Shown piece by piece: positions 55,667 to 63,985 of a stretch of 64,000 bases of DNA. The DNA is from Chryseolinea soli. GTDB lineage: Bacteria; Bacteroidota; Bacteroidia; Cytophagales; Cyclobacteriaceae. How positions within the stretch are numbered: position 1 is the first letter of the stretch; every line of letters starts with the position of its first letter. The DNA is taken from contig NZ_CP032382.1 in NCBI RefSeq assembly GCF_003589925.1, forward strand, positions 4,340,001-4,404,000, in the 5' to 3' direction. The notes below the pieces were generated by a model that was not told the DNA's origin, did no database searches, and saw nothing but the letters and a program-made list of their open reading frames with translations. Made by a program: the position numbers and the translations under genes.

Positions 55667-55980
55667 ACCAGCCAGAGACTTTTGAACTGCACCAGTTCGG
55701 TGTAGAGCAGGGCGGCTTCGCGCACGATTGATTGGCGGTCGGACGTGAGGGCCTGCGTGTGTTTATCGAGCAATTGCACGTAGAGATCGATGACGGGGTC
55801 GCTCAGGTCATAGCCCAGGTAGGTGAGGATGAGCGGGCTTAGTTCGAGCTGGTAGTGCGAGTTGTTTTCCAACCCCAGGGCGTGCAGATCGGTGAAGAAG
55901 CGGTTCATTTTTAGTTCTTCTTTGAGGAGGTAGAGGAGGAGTTCGGTGTCGGTGGGGGGTGTTATTGGGGAAGTGTTCAT
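55663..55980 (-). CDS. Hypothetical helical protein
   Basis: A 105-residue acidic protein, mostly helical (TELLLYLLKEELKMNRFFTDL, VIDLYVQLLDKHTQAL). No signal peptide, membrane helix or family motif. Base composition is host-like, so I take it as the last gene before the AT-rich island. It is divergent from the XRE regulator with a 182-base gap. Confidence 0.6.
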   Translation of the reverse strand: MNTSPITPPTDTELLLYLLKEELKMNRFFTDLHALGLENNSHYQLELSPLILTYLGYDLSDPVIDLYVQLLDKHTQALTSDRQSIVREAALLYTELVQFKSLWLV

Positions 55981-56035
55981 AGGTTAGCGTTTAGTGGCCA
56001 ACAATTATTAATGATGATATTCGAATTGCATTTCA

Positions 56036-56417
56036 TTACATTAATGAATAATGTTGAGTAATTATAATTATATTTAAATATAAAACAATTACATTAAATG
56101 TAAAATATATTACAAAATAACTTTTTCGATATTGGATTTGAATTGAAATAATTGAGAATCCTGTGGCGAAACTGAAATTGAACAGAATTAAGATCATTCT
56201 TTTGGAACGTGATAAGACCAGTCGCGACCTGGCGAATCATCTGGACGTTACGGAGACGACTGTTTCGCGCTGGTGTACCAATGATGTCCAGCCTTCGATT
56301 GAGACGTTGTATGAGATTTCGAAGTATTTGAAGGTGGATTTGAGGGAGCTTTTGGTTTCGACAGTTTGATTGTCGTAGTTCAGAGCACTTCTCATTAGTG
56401 CCTTTGCGTTACATTAA
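56036..56417. promoter_or_regulatory. Repeated TTACATTAA motifs flanking the XRE gene
   Basis: TTACATTAA occurs at 56036-56044, at 56089-56097 inside a perfect palindrome (TTACATT-A-AATGTAA, 56089-56103), and at 56409-56417. They lie on both sides of the XRE regulator gene, in front of it and before the DUF3892 gene. Operator sites for the regulator are the simplest reading (inference); chance in AT-rich DNA is possible. Confidence 0.45.
56163..56369 (+). CDS. XRE-type helix-turn-helix regulator
   Basis: 68 residues starting with GTG at 56163, all of it one Cro/C1-type helix-turn-helix (LLERDKTSRDLANHLDVTETTVSRWCTNDVQPSIETLYEI pattern). Small stand-alone regulators of this kind often open defence or mobile gene sets. 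It lies at the left edge of the AT-rich island, 124 bases before a DUF3892 gene, and is probably its regulator. Confidence 0.82.
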   Translation: MAKLKLNRIKIILLERDKTSRDLANHLDVTETTVSRWCTNDVQPSIETLYEISKYLKVDLRELLVSTV

Positions 56418-56492
56418 CAATAACATATATGACAATATGCCGTTATTAATTTAGCTTATCTTTTTTCATTATTTTAGTATAAATGTTTTCCC

Positions 56493-56777
56493 ATGGACAG
56501 ACACGAGATAAAATGCATAAATAAGTCGAATAGGCAAAGTGTATATGATCGAATAGAGAACGTTGGTGGTTTAAATGGCGATGGTAGCAGATGGAGAATT
56601 TCTCAAGCTCGAGCGATTGATGGAATTGAGTCAGGAAAATGGAGTTTCTATGTTAAATATGCTAGTATAACAATTGACGTCGTAATTTCTACGCACAATG
56701 GTAACAAATACTTAAAGACAGCAAATGACGGACTGGAACCAAATAATCTTTTAAGTCTACCTGAATGTCCTTATTGA
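56493..56777 (+). CDS. DUF3892 protein
   Basis: A 94-residue protein with the DUF3892 pattern: the start HEIKCINKS, a RIENVGG segment, [21 protein letters not shown] and the closing [15 protein letters not shown]. The family is small, of unknown function, and common near restriction and other defence genes. It lies 51 bases before the P-loop ATPase gene on the same strand, so both are probably co-transcribed. Confidence 0.85.
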   Translation: MDRHEIKCINKSNRQSVYDRIENVGGLNGDGSRWRISQARAIDGIESGKWSFYVKYASITIDVVISTHNGNKYLKTANDGLEPNNLLSLPECPY

Positions 56778-56828
56778 GTTAGTTGTAATGAAGCACTTTC
56801 TTAGTCTTTCAATCTAAATAATTGTCAT

Positions 56829-58319
56829 TTGAAACTTGACGATAATCTTGGCTTTACGAAGAATCCATTTTCGAAGAGGTCATCCGAACAAGAGTTGGAC
56901 TTTTTGGAAAACATTTTTTATGAGCCTAACTACTATAAAACGTTATTGAGCGATCTTTCAGGCGGTGACAGCCGTTTTATAATTGGCCAACGCGGACACG
57001 GGAAATCCTCTGTAATCAATAAACTTGTCGAAGATCTTGAGAGGGAACCGAGGTCTTTTGTAATTAAGATTGATAGATTCGAAACGATTCCTGCAAAAAA
57101 AAATGAGACAGCTTTTCTGATCTTAATACTTAAAACTTTAATTACGAAGCTTTCAATTTTTCTTGACAAGAATAGACATTTGGTTAAAGGACTTACGCAA
57201 GTTGAGAAGGAAAAATTGACATTTTTCATTCGACTGTTTTTCAAAACTACCAGCCAAGAAGAATACAGAGCAGTTTACAATAGCATACATAAAGTTAGAA
57301 TCAAAAATTTCATAATTCGTATTTTTAATAAGTGGGGTCTGATTCCAGCTAACACGATAGCCTCTGCTGCAGTTTCAATCACATCAAATCTTATCAGGCA
57401 AGCCTTGGGGCTTGATAATTTACAGGCAAAAAATGTTTATACTGAATATTTTGGAGCCATGACAGAGGTGAACTTTGACTCCCTTGACATCGACAAACAA
57501 GATTGTTCAAAGGATAGTTTAAAGCAAATGTTGGATGAGGTTCTCTCCATTTTTAGGAGCCTGGGCTTTAATACAACAATAGTTTTATTTGATAAGATTG
57601 ATGAATATCAGGAATTGAATCAAGACATAGTGAGAATTGGGGCTTTTACAAGCGAGATTCTGTCGGACACAGAATTGTTACTTAATGCCAAGTTAGCCAT
57701 AGGTTTTAGCCTTTGGTCTGAGCTTAAGGCTGAACTAGCCGGGACTGTCAGATTTGACAAGTTCCAGATTGTTGATGTACGTTGGAAGTTCACTGATTTG
57801 GAGCCGTTGATAAATAAAAGGATAAAATACTTTTCGAATGACAAAAAGACATTGAGTGATTTGGTTCCCAATGAGAATGAGAGGAAGCAGTTGTTAGGTG
57901 TCGCAAATAAATCCCCCAGGGACTTGATTTCGCTCCTTTCGCATATTTATTTAGAACAATCAAACAATGATCAAAATGTGACTTTCTTCGATGGACGGTC
58001 CATTTCCAATGGGTTGACATCCTTTTGCGCAAATTATGATTATGATTCAATGTACCCTTCAAAGGCGGGCAGAAATAAAGAAATAAAGGCTATGATAAAT
58101 AGGATTTTGGCTGTGCGCCAAATCAGATTTACAATTAAGCAACTGAATACTGCATTTAATCAAAATACTGCTCAGTCCGAAGGGCAAATTAAGCTGATGA
58201 TAAATTATAAACTCATTCGGGAAGATGATATTTTGGGTCAGAACAATGCGAAGTATTATGAGGTTGTTGACCCTAAAGTTGAGCATTTAATAAAGAGGAA
58301 TGTGACAAAAATTGAATGA
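56829..58319 (+). CDS. P-loop ATPase (Sll1717-like/ORC-STAND type)
   Basis: 496 residues starting with TTG at 56829; no suitable ATG exists nearby. The AAA-like core has Walker A GQRGHGKSS at residues 53-61 and Walker B TIVLFDKIDEY with D255 and E259. The C-terminal part (about 400-496) looks like a winged helix (AVRQIRFTIKQLNTAFNQN). It resembles the Sll1717-type P-loop ATPases seen in defence-type gene sets. Its role is unknown; it could be a sensor or scaffold. It converges on the dGTPase gene with a 34-base gap. Confidence 0.75.
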   Translation: MKLDDNLGFTKNPFSKRSSEQELDFLENIFYEPNYYKTLLSDLSGGDSRFIIGQRGHGKSSVINKLVEDLEREPRSFVIKIDRFETIPAKKNETAFLILILKTLITKLSIFLDKNRHLVKGLTQVEKEKLTFFIRLFFKTTSQEEYRAVYNSIHKVRIKNFIIRIFNKWGLIPANTIASAAVSITSNLIRQALGLDNLQAKNVYTEYFGAMTEVNFDSLDIDKQDCSKDSLKQMLDEVLSIFRSLGFNTTIVLFDKIDEYQELNQDIVRIGAFTSEILSDTELLLNAKLAIGFSLWSELKAELAGTVRFDKFQIVDVRWKFTDLEPLINKRIKYFSNDKKTLSDLVPNENERKQLLGVANKSPRDLISLLSHIYLEQSNNDQNVTFFDGRSISNGLTSFCANYDYDSMYPSKAGRNKEIKAMINRILAVRQIRFTIKQLNTAFNQNTAQSEGQIKLMINYKLIREDDILGQNNAKYYEVVDPKVEHLIKRNVTKIE

Positions 58320-58353
58320 GCCGACTATCTTTTTACAGAGATGGAGGCGCCCA

Positions 58354-59727
58354 TTAGATAGAGGGCATTTCAATGCCGCAGACATTTCTATATAATTCTA
58401 GGGCGTAAAGATCAGTCATCCCAGACATTACATCAAGAATTGACATAACTTTTTGATATGGGGTGCATGTCTCATCAAATTTATATTGATTTGGGAGAAT
58501 TCGAAGAATCTTGCGGTGTCTCGTTTGTCTTTTTTTCTCGTCGATTAATGCTGCCTCAACAAGGCCCTCAATCAGCGTTGACATTATCTTGAACCCAGCC
58601 AATTCAATTTTAACAACACTAGAATGGTTGTATATTTTTTCAATAGATGTCGCTTCAATTCGTTTTAAAATGGATTCAGCCTCTTTCACATCTTTCAATA
58701 AGGAGGAATCGAATTCACCCTTGAGTATTTCGTCTTGATTTCTTCTGAAGGCGTCTGCAGTTGCCCCAACAAGGTAATTAATTGCTTTTGCCCTTAAATA
58801 TGCGATTTTCTCATTCGGATCAACTCCCAATTCATCGCAAGTTTTTTCGATATGGCTCATGTCGTCTTGTTTACTTAATTTAATTAATTCCTTGAATTCG
58901 AACTCTACGTCGTTTGTTGGGAGAATTCCGAGCCTGTGGGCATCCTCAAAGTCTATTATACTATAACAGAGATCATCAGCCGCTTCAACTAGGTAGACAA
59001 ATGGATGTCTTTTATAGGATAATGGATTGTCATTTTCTTTTATCATTCCAACTTTCGCGACGATATCTAAGAACGTCGCTCTGTCATCTTGAAAAAAGCC
59101 AAACTTTGCTAGATGTTTAGGCCCTGTTTTGCCTTTACTCGCCAATGATTCACAGGGATATTTCAATAATGAGCACAAGGTGGAGTATGTTAGCCTGAAT
59201 CCCCCGGGCAGCCTACCTTTGAAATTCTTAGTAACAATTCTTAAGGCATTGGCATTTCCTTCAAACGTTGTGAGATCTTTCCACTCTTCTGAGGTGAACT
59301 GCTTTTTGAATTTGGTATCCTTCTCCTTGTCGTTAAAAAACTTTGAAATTGCTTCCTCTCCGGAATGTCCAAAAGCCGGGTTACCTAGATCGTGAGCAAG
59401 GCAAGCTGACGCGATCACATTCTTTAAATGATTTCGATAAAAAGCGCGAGCCTTGTCATTCTTTTGGATTTCTGCTTTTTCACTTAGTTGTTTTCCGATA
59501 ATTTTGCCAAGGGATCTTCCCACACTGGCGACTTCTAGGGAATGAGTCAATCTGTTGTGAACAAATACGTGTTCTGGTAGCGGGAAAACTTGTGTTTTAT
59601 TTTGAAGCCTTCTGAATGATGAGGAGAAAATTATTCTATCGTAATCACGTTCGTACTCACTCCTCTCGCTTTGATATGCTTCACCTAGTCCAAAGCGTTG
59701 TTCACTAAAGCAATTTAACCAATTCAT
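58354..59727 (-). CDS. dgt: dGTP triphosphohydrolase (Dgt-type HD phosphohydrolase)
   Basis: The start at the ATG at 59727 gives 457 residues; it lies 19 bases after the stop of the DUF3732 gene, so it belongs to the same operon. HD-domain residues: H57/H62 in VHNRLTHSLEV, H112-D113 in ACLAHDLGNPAFGHSGEE, and later D in VEAADDLCYSIIDFED. The leading RRLQNKTQVF segment is typical of dGTPases. The enzyme hydrolyses dGTP to deoxyguanosine and triphosphate. Some dGTPases protect cells from phage by draining dNTPs, so a role as effector or cofactor of the ABC-3C system is proposed (inference). Confidence 0.85.
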   Translation of the reverse strand: MNWLNCFSEQRFGLGEAYQSERSEYERDYDRIIFSSSFRRLQNKTQVFPLPEHVFVHNRLTHSLEVASVGRSLGKIIGKQLSEKAEIQKNDKARAFYRNHLKNVIASACLAHDLGNPAFGHSGEEAISKFFNDKEKDTKFKKQFTSEEWKDLTTFEGNANALRIVTKNFKGRLPGGFRLTYSTLCSLLKYPCESLASKGKTGPKHLAKFGFFQDDRATFLDIVAKVGMIKENDNPLSYKRHPFVYLVEAADDLCYSIIDFEDAHRLGILPTNDVEFEFKELIKLSKQDDMSHIEKTCDELGVDPNEKIAYLRAKAINYLVGATADAFRRNQDEILKGEFDSSLLKDVKEAESILKRIEATSIEKIYNHSSVVKIELAGFKIMSTLIEGLVEAALIDEKKRQTRHRKILRILPNQYKFDETCTPYQKVMSILDVMSGMTDLYALELYRNVCGIEMPSI

Positions 59728-59746
59728 ATTTCTTTGGTTTATTATA

Positions 59747-61744
59747 TTAAAGCAGCCAAGCAAGTGGGATTAAAGCATTGTCCTTTGTCCACCGGTGTCC
59801 TTCGACAAAATGGATGTTCTCTATGTTGCCCCAGATATCATTGCCCGCATGCTCTAGAACGATAACCTGACACTTAGCTTTATTGTCACTGGTAAATTTT
59901 GAGAATGATTGAAATATTGCTCTAACCCGGGGTAAATCATCTGATGCGACCGTGGGTGTCTTGCCGATCTTTCTAACCATTTCTGGAAAATATGCTTGAC
60001 TAGGTTGATCAAAAACGGTAAACGAGGGTACGTAATTATTTTCATCCTTAAGCTTTAGAAAATGGTCGTGTAGTGCAAGTATTGTTGAAACGTGGTAACC
60101 CATCCAATTGGAGCCGCTGCCGATCTCCCATAGATAGTCTTCGCGACCGCTTTTGGATGAAATCTTTAGTGTAAGCTCCTTTATGTTTAGTTCAGTGGGG
60201 TTGCTGTAGTTTTCAACTCTCAGTATTTCTTTATATGTATTAATTGTAATTGAAATTCGTTTTAGAGCGTCTTGAAGTCTTTTGTTAATAGCAAAATTGC
60301 CAATCTTTCCGTTAAGATTGGCAATGTCTTGGACGAGCTTATTAATCTGTTGACTCAACTGTCCATCGCCTTCTGTTTCTTTTAGGTTTTTTAAATTTTG
60401 CTCAATTCGCCCTTGATATCTATAAACATTCTCTTGGTTTTTATTTCCGCGATCTAGTTGGTCATTTTTTGAGCTTAGTTCGCGCAATTGCTTTCGAATT
60501 CTATTGAGTTGATCTTCCAAGCCATCGACTTGCCCAAGAAGTTCTGTTATCTCTTTGTCCAAAATATCCTTAGACTTGTCGATAACACTAGCTTTGAGTT
60601 TTATTTTTGTGGAAATGCTAATTAATGTTCTTATTTCTTTTGTAGCACTTTTGGTTTCGGTTCCACATAAGGGACAGCTATGTGAATCGCGAATTTTTGA
60701 TTGAAGCCAGCCATTATTTATTGGCTCCAACTTTTTCAGCTGAGTTGTTAGAGCTTCCTCATATAAAGATGACGTGGAGTTGAACGTTCTTATTTGCTCT
60801 AACTTCGTTCGACGATTGTAAAGATCTTCAATTATTTCAGTTTCCTTATTTTTTAATGTGTTTATGTAGTCGAGGACTTTTTTAGTGGCGCCAATATCAA
60901 CCTGAGGCGCCTTCGATGTTCTAATGTTTTCCGGGATGGTCTTTAGGAATACCAAATAGTCTTGAAGAACCCATGTTTCATCAGGCATTGGGGCTTCATT
61001 TAGCAGCCCAAATTCAATTGCGGTGATATAGTTACTTTTAATTTCGACTTCCCACGCCTTTAGGATCTTTTGACGGTCATCAAGCTCCCGTCGCTTCATT
61101 CGTAGTTCCTCTTCCAGAGCTTTTAGCCGTTTTTTTAACTCTAGAGTGGAGTTATTGATGACGCCTAACGCTAGTGGAAAAATTGTCTCCAATTTAAAAC
61201 GATGTTCAATTGTGTCAGCTTTGTAAAAGAGGGTATACGGATTTGCAATAATGTGCTGTGGCTGAAAGCAAAAAGCCAAGAAGTCTTTAAAACTCGGTCT
61301 TTCTTCATAAGGTTTGATATTAGACTCGTCATCAGCGAAGTCAAGGCTTGGAAGTTTGGCTATTTGATTAAGGCGATTTACAACCTCCTTATTAGTTCGA
61401 TTCTTTATGGAAATTGACTCGGGTATTTTGACCCGTTTTCCTTCATCTAGAAACATGTCGCTGGTTTGCGCTTGCTCGCCTGGTTCCCTTCGAGCAAGAA
61501 ACAATTCAATTGGCCCAGTTTGTATTAATAGGGCAAACCATTCGCAATAATCTCTGATAGGACCAACCGGAATAGCGCACTTACTACTACCAAGGCAATA
61601 ATCAATGATTGGGATTATTGCTGATTTTCCGGTCTGACTATCTCCCACAATCACATTGACTCTCTTTAAGTCAAAATTAACTTCTCGCTTAAGCAAAGTT
61701 TTGTTTTTTGGATAGAGAATTATTTTCTTTATTTTGAAGTTCAT
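59747..61744 (-). CDS. DUF3732 SMC/Rad50-like ATPase of an ABC-3C system
   Basis: 665 residues, ABC-type ATPase with interrupted core. Walker A VGDSQTGKSA at residues 33-42 (Lys40). A long coiled coil (about 200-500) carries a CPLCGTE zinc-hook pair near residue 357, as in Rad50. Walker B reads VFDQPSQAYFP with D579 and Gln580 where most ABC ATPases have Glu. It starts by 1-base overlap (TAATG) with the middle component, showing coupled translation. In ABC-3C systems this subunit is thought to sense or grip DNA and regulate an effector (prediction from comparative genomics). Confidence 0.88.
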   Translation of the reverse strand: MNFKIKKIILYPKNKTLLKREVNFDLKRVNVIVGDSQTGKSAIIPIIDYCLGSSKCAIPVGPIRDYCEWFALLIQTGPIELFLARREPGEQAQTSDMFLDEGKRVKIPESISIKNRTNKEVVNRLNQIAKLPSLDFADDESNIKPYEERPSFKDFLAFCFQPQHIIANPYTLFYKADTIEHRFKLETIFPLALGVINNSTLELKKRLKALEEELRMKRRELDDRQKILKAWEVEIKSNYITAIEFGLLNEAPMPDETWVLQDYLVFLKTIPENIRTSKAPQVDIGATKKVLDYINTLKNKETEIIEDLYNRRTKLEQIRTFNSTSSLYEEALTTQLKKLEPINNGWLQSKIRDSHSCPLCGTETKSATKEIRTLISISTKIKLKASVIDKSKDILDKEITELLGQVDGLEDQLNRIRKQLRELSSKNDQLDRGNKNQENVYRYQGRIEQNLKNLKETEGDGQLSQQINKLVQDIANLNGKIGNFAINKRLQDALKRISITINTYKEILRVENYSNPTELNIKELTLKISSKSGREDYLWEIGSGSNWMGYHVSTILALHDHFLKLKDENNYVPSFTVFDQPSQAYFPEMVRKIGKTPTVASDDLPRVRAIFQSFSKFTSDNKAKCQVIVLEHAGNDIWGNIENIHFVEGHRWTKDNALIPLAWLL

Positions 61745-62220
61745 TAAAACTGAATATTTAGTGAAATACAGATTTCTTCGAGAGTTAGTTTTGAGAACCA
61801 GAAACCTAACAGGCTTGAAGTTTGAATTATCGAGTGATTTTCCGCGATTGTCAAATCAGGTAAGGTTAGGCGTGGACGTGGTGTAATTTCAGCGGATGCG
61901 TTATTGTAAATTAACATTCCAGTAGCAAATCCAATATTCAGTGAATTCATTGTGTTTGAGTACATATGCTCCATTCTTTTTTGAAGTCCAACTGGAATAG
62001 TTCTACAATCTGCTAATGTCTTGTAATATGACGTTAGGCGCTTTTGATTTCTGCTCAAGGCCAAATTGGATTCTTCGTTGAAAACTATTGGAAGGATGGG
62101 CATAAGAAGTGGGATCGTCGGTCCTTCAAGTTTGTCTTTAGAGTAATGGTATTCTTTTACGAAGGAAAATAGGGCGAGCGAACCTAATGCGCTATTCTGA
62201 ATAATAGAGAATTCATTCAT
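61744..62220 (-). CDS. ABC-three-component middle component
   Basis: 158 residues. It overlaps the upstream gene by 8 bases and the downstream DUF3732 gene by 1, so the three are one transcript. It has the middle-component pattern: FSIIQNSALGSLALFSFVKEYH at the start, PLLMPILPIVFN, and a helical rest ending in FSKLTLEEICISLNI. Such subunits are thought to link the ATPase to the effector in ABC-3C systems. No catalytic motif is seen. Confidence 0.82.
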   Translation of the reverse strand: MNEFSIIQNSALGSLALFSFVKEYHYSKDKLEGPTIPLLMPILPIVFNEESNLALSRNQKRLTSYYKTLADCRTIPVGLQKRMEHMYSNTMNSLNIGFATGMLIYNNASAEITPRPRLTLPDLTIAENHSIIQTSSLLGFWFSKLTLEEICISLNIQF

Positions 62221-63400
62221 TGGATAACTGCTTTTTTAAGGACATTATTTTTGCTCTATACTCTGGATGCCATCCTACGGCAAGCTCATCCGCTAGAGCG
62301 TGATACATGCCATTGGTCAAGAAGTAGTTTGATGTTTTAAATGTTCCTATAGTGGCATTGTGGTCCATTGTCCTATAAAGTATCATTTTGCCTAATTCTT
62401 CAGAAGGGAGCGGGTTTCTCTTATTGTTAACCTTTTCAGAGTTGAAGATTATTTTCCACCTTCTAATAAGGCCTTGACCAGTATTGTGAAAATCTTGAGA
62501 GGTTAAATACCCTTTTTGGGAGATCTCTGTTTTTTTAATGGCACTACTGAGATAGTCTCTTATTGCTTCAATAATTTCCTCTTGTTCGCAATTGATAATC
62601 TTGAGTTGCTCTACATAGTGACTGTCGAGTTCGTTGTTTTGGTCATGTGCAGTTATTCTAGAGACCTCAATAGCATTACTATTAAATATTTTTTCTATTC
62701 GATTCTTAATGCAATTATTTTTCTTCCTTATGAAGGAATCTCTTTCAATAATAGCCGGTTTTTTAGCCCGCCATTGCTCAACTACTAGTTGAAATGTCCA
62801 TCCATACAATTCAGCGATTATCGATTCCGGCTCATCGTCATGATTCAATTGCAAATCAGATATAAGCTTAGCTTGAAGTTCGATTCCGAACACGGAATTG
62901 CCGTCCTTATATCTAATTCGGCTTATTAATTTTTTTAATAAATCGTCGGAATTGCTTAGGACGTTATTTACTTTTTCTTTGATTGTCTCCGAAGGATTTT
63001 TTCCCGCGTTCTTTAGGGCTGCTAGACTTTTATTAATATCGTCCTCATCAATGGCCAAACCAATTTGTTCAGCTAGAGATCCAGGCTTGCTTTTATTCGT
63101 TACTAGGTAAAGAGTCGTTTTATTTAGGTCAAGTTCGTCGGCTTTGCTTGCCTCTAGCCAAATGTCCAATGTCTTCCAGAGATCAATTTTTGAAGGGTTA
63201 AATGGATATGAATCAATTGAGCTTTTGTCTTGCTCAAAAATTTTATCACCATTATTCAATGACACAACAATATCATCCTCGGTTTCAATGCCAACGTTGG
63301 CTCCTGCTTCCGCCATTGCAAGCCAGGATAGAGCCCTCTCCAATTGAAAATAGTATCCTAAGGCTTGACCTGGTGCTGTATGCGTCGACAGAACACTCAT
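62213..63400 (-). CDS. Cap4/DUF4297-like nuclease domain fused to ABC-3C C-terminal domain
   Basis: The start at the ATG at 63400 gives 395 residues. The N-terminal part has the layout of Cap4/DUF4297-type restriction-endonuclease folds: GYYFQ at 15-19, E39-T-E-D42-D43, then FEQDK with E56 and K59 (E..ED..ExxK pattern). The middle is helical. The C-terminal ~90 residues (RRWKIIFNSEK, MDHNATIGTFKTSNYFLTNGMYHALADELAVGWHPEYR) match the domain that defines ABC-three-component effectors. It is first in the four-gene operon, so probably the effector that cuts DNA when the system is triggered (inference). Confidence 0.85.
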   Translation of the reverse strand: MSVLSTHTAPGQALGYYFQLERALSWLAMAEAGANVGIETEDDIVVSLNNGDKIFEQDKSSIDSYPFNPSKIDLWKTLDIWLEASKADELDLNKTTLYLVTNKSKPGSLAEQIGLAIDEDDINKSLAALKNAGKNPSETIKEKVNNVLSNSDDLLKKLISRIRYKDGNSVFGIELQAKLISDLQLNHDDEPESIIAELYGWTFQLVVEQWRAKKPAIIERDSFIRKKNNCIKNRIEKIFNSNAIEVSRITAHDQNNELDSHYVEQLKIINCEQEEIIEAIRDYLSSAIKKTEISQKGYLTSQDFHNTGQGLIRRWKIIFNSEKVNNKRNPLPSEELGKMILYRTMDHNATIGTFKTSNYFLTNGMYHALADELAVGWHPEYRAKIMSLKKQLSNE

Positions 63401-63581
63401 ATACAATGGCTATTTTACAACTTGCAATCCTGTGGTCAAAAAAATAATCTCCTGCCAAACTGACCAATAAACGGATTAAATTAAAGATACTAATTTTCTG
63501 ATTATTAGGGAACTACAATTTCTCAAGTTGATTCTCTCATCTTTTGCGTTCACTCGAGTCCAGAGCAGAATTCCCATATAA

Positions 63582-63639
63582 ACTGCAACCACGAACAATA
63601 TCCCACGTATATCTACTACAATCACGAACAATATCACCC
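63582..63639 (+). promoter_or_regulatory. Direct repeat before the PadR gene
   Basis: ACTGCAACCACGAACAATAT (63582 onward) recurs as ACTACAATCACGAACAATAT (63615 onward), a 33-base step, ending 7 bases before the PadR ATG. Candidate regulator-binding or leader repeat. PadR sites are usually inverted repeats, so the role is uncertain. Confidence 0.45.
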
Positions 63640-63646
63640 AAAACCC

Positions 63647-63985
63647 ATGAAAATCACCAAACTGGGCGAATTTGAAGAACTCGTACTCCTCACCGTGGCC
63701 GCCCTCCAGCAGGAAGCCTATGGCGTAGAAATCAAACGCGAGTTAGAGTCCCGCCTGGGAGAAAAGCTCAGCGTAGGCTCCATTCAATCCGCCTTAAAGC
63801 GCATGGAAGAAAAGGGTTTCCTCACCTCCGAGTTCGGCGAAGCCACAGCAAAAAGAGGAGGCAAGCGCAAACGCATTTACGCCACCACAAGCTATGCCCG
63901 CAAGGTCCTAGCCGAAATGCGCGAAGTCCGCGCCGGGCTTTGGGAAGCCATACCACAGCTGTCGCACGATCTGAAAACGATCTGA
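63647..63985 (+). CDS. PadR-family transcriptional regulator
   Basis: 112 residues with the PadR winged helix: LGEFEELVLLTVAALQQEAYGVEIKREL, SVGSIQSALKRMEEKGFLTSEFG, and RKRIYATTSYARKVLAEM. In Bacteroidota such genes often precede a MacB-type permease gene, which would lie beyond the window. The composition is host-like, so it lies outside the AT-rich island. Confidence 0.9.
   Translation: MKITKLGEFEELVLLTVAALQQEAYGVEIKRELESRLGEKLSVGSIQSALKRMEEKGFLTSEFGEATAKRGGKRKRIYATTSYARKVLAEMREVRAGLWEAIPQLSHDLKTI

Noticed and set aside
55600..63640. Attachment-site repeats or an integrase at the island edges
   Set aside because: I compared both edges by eye and found no shared direct repeat, tRNA end or recombinase gene.
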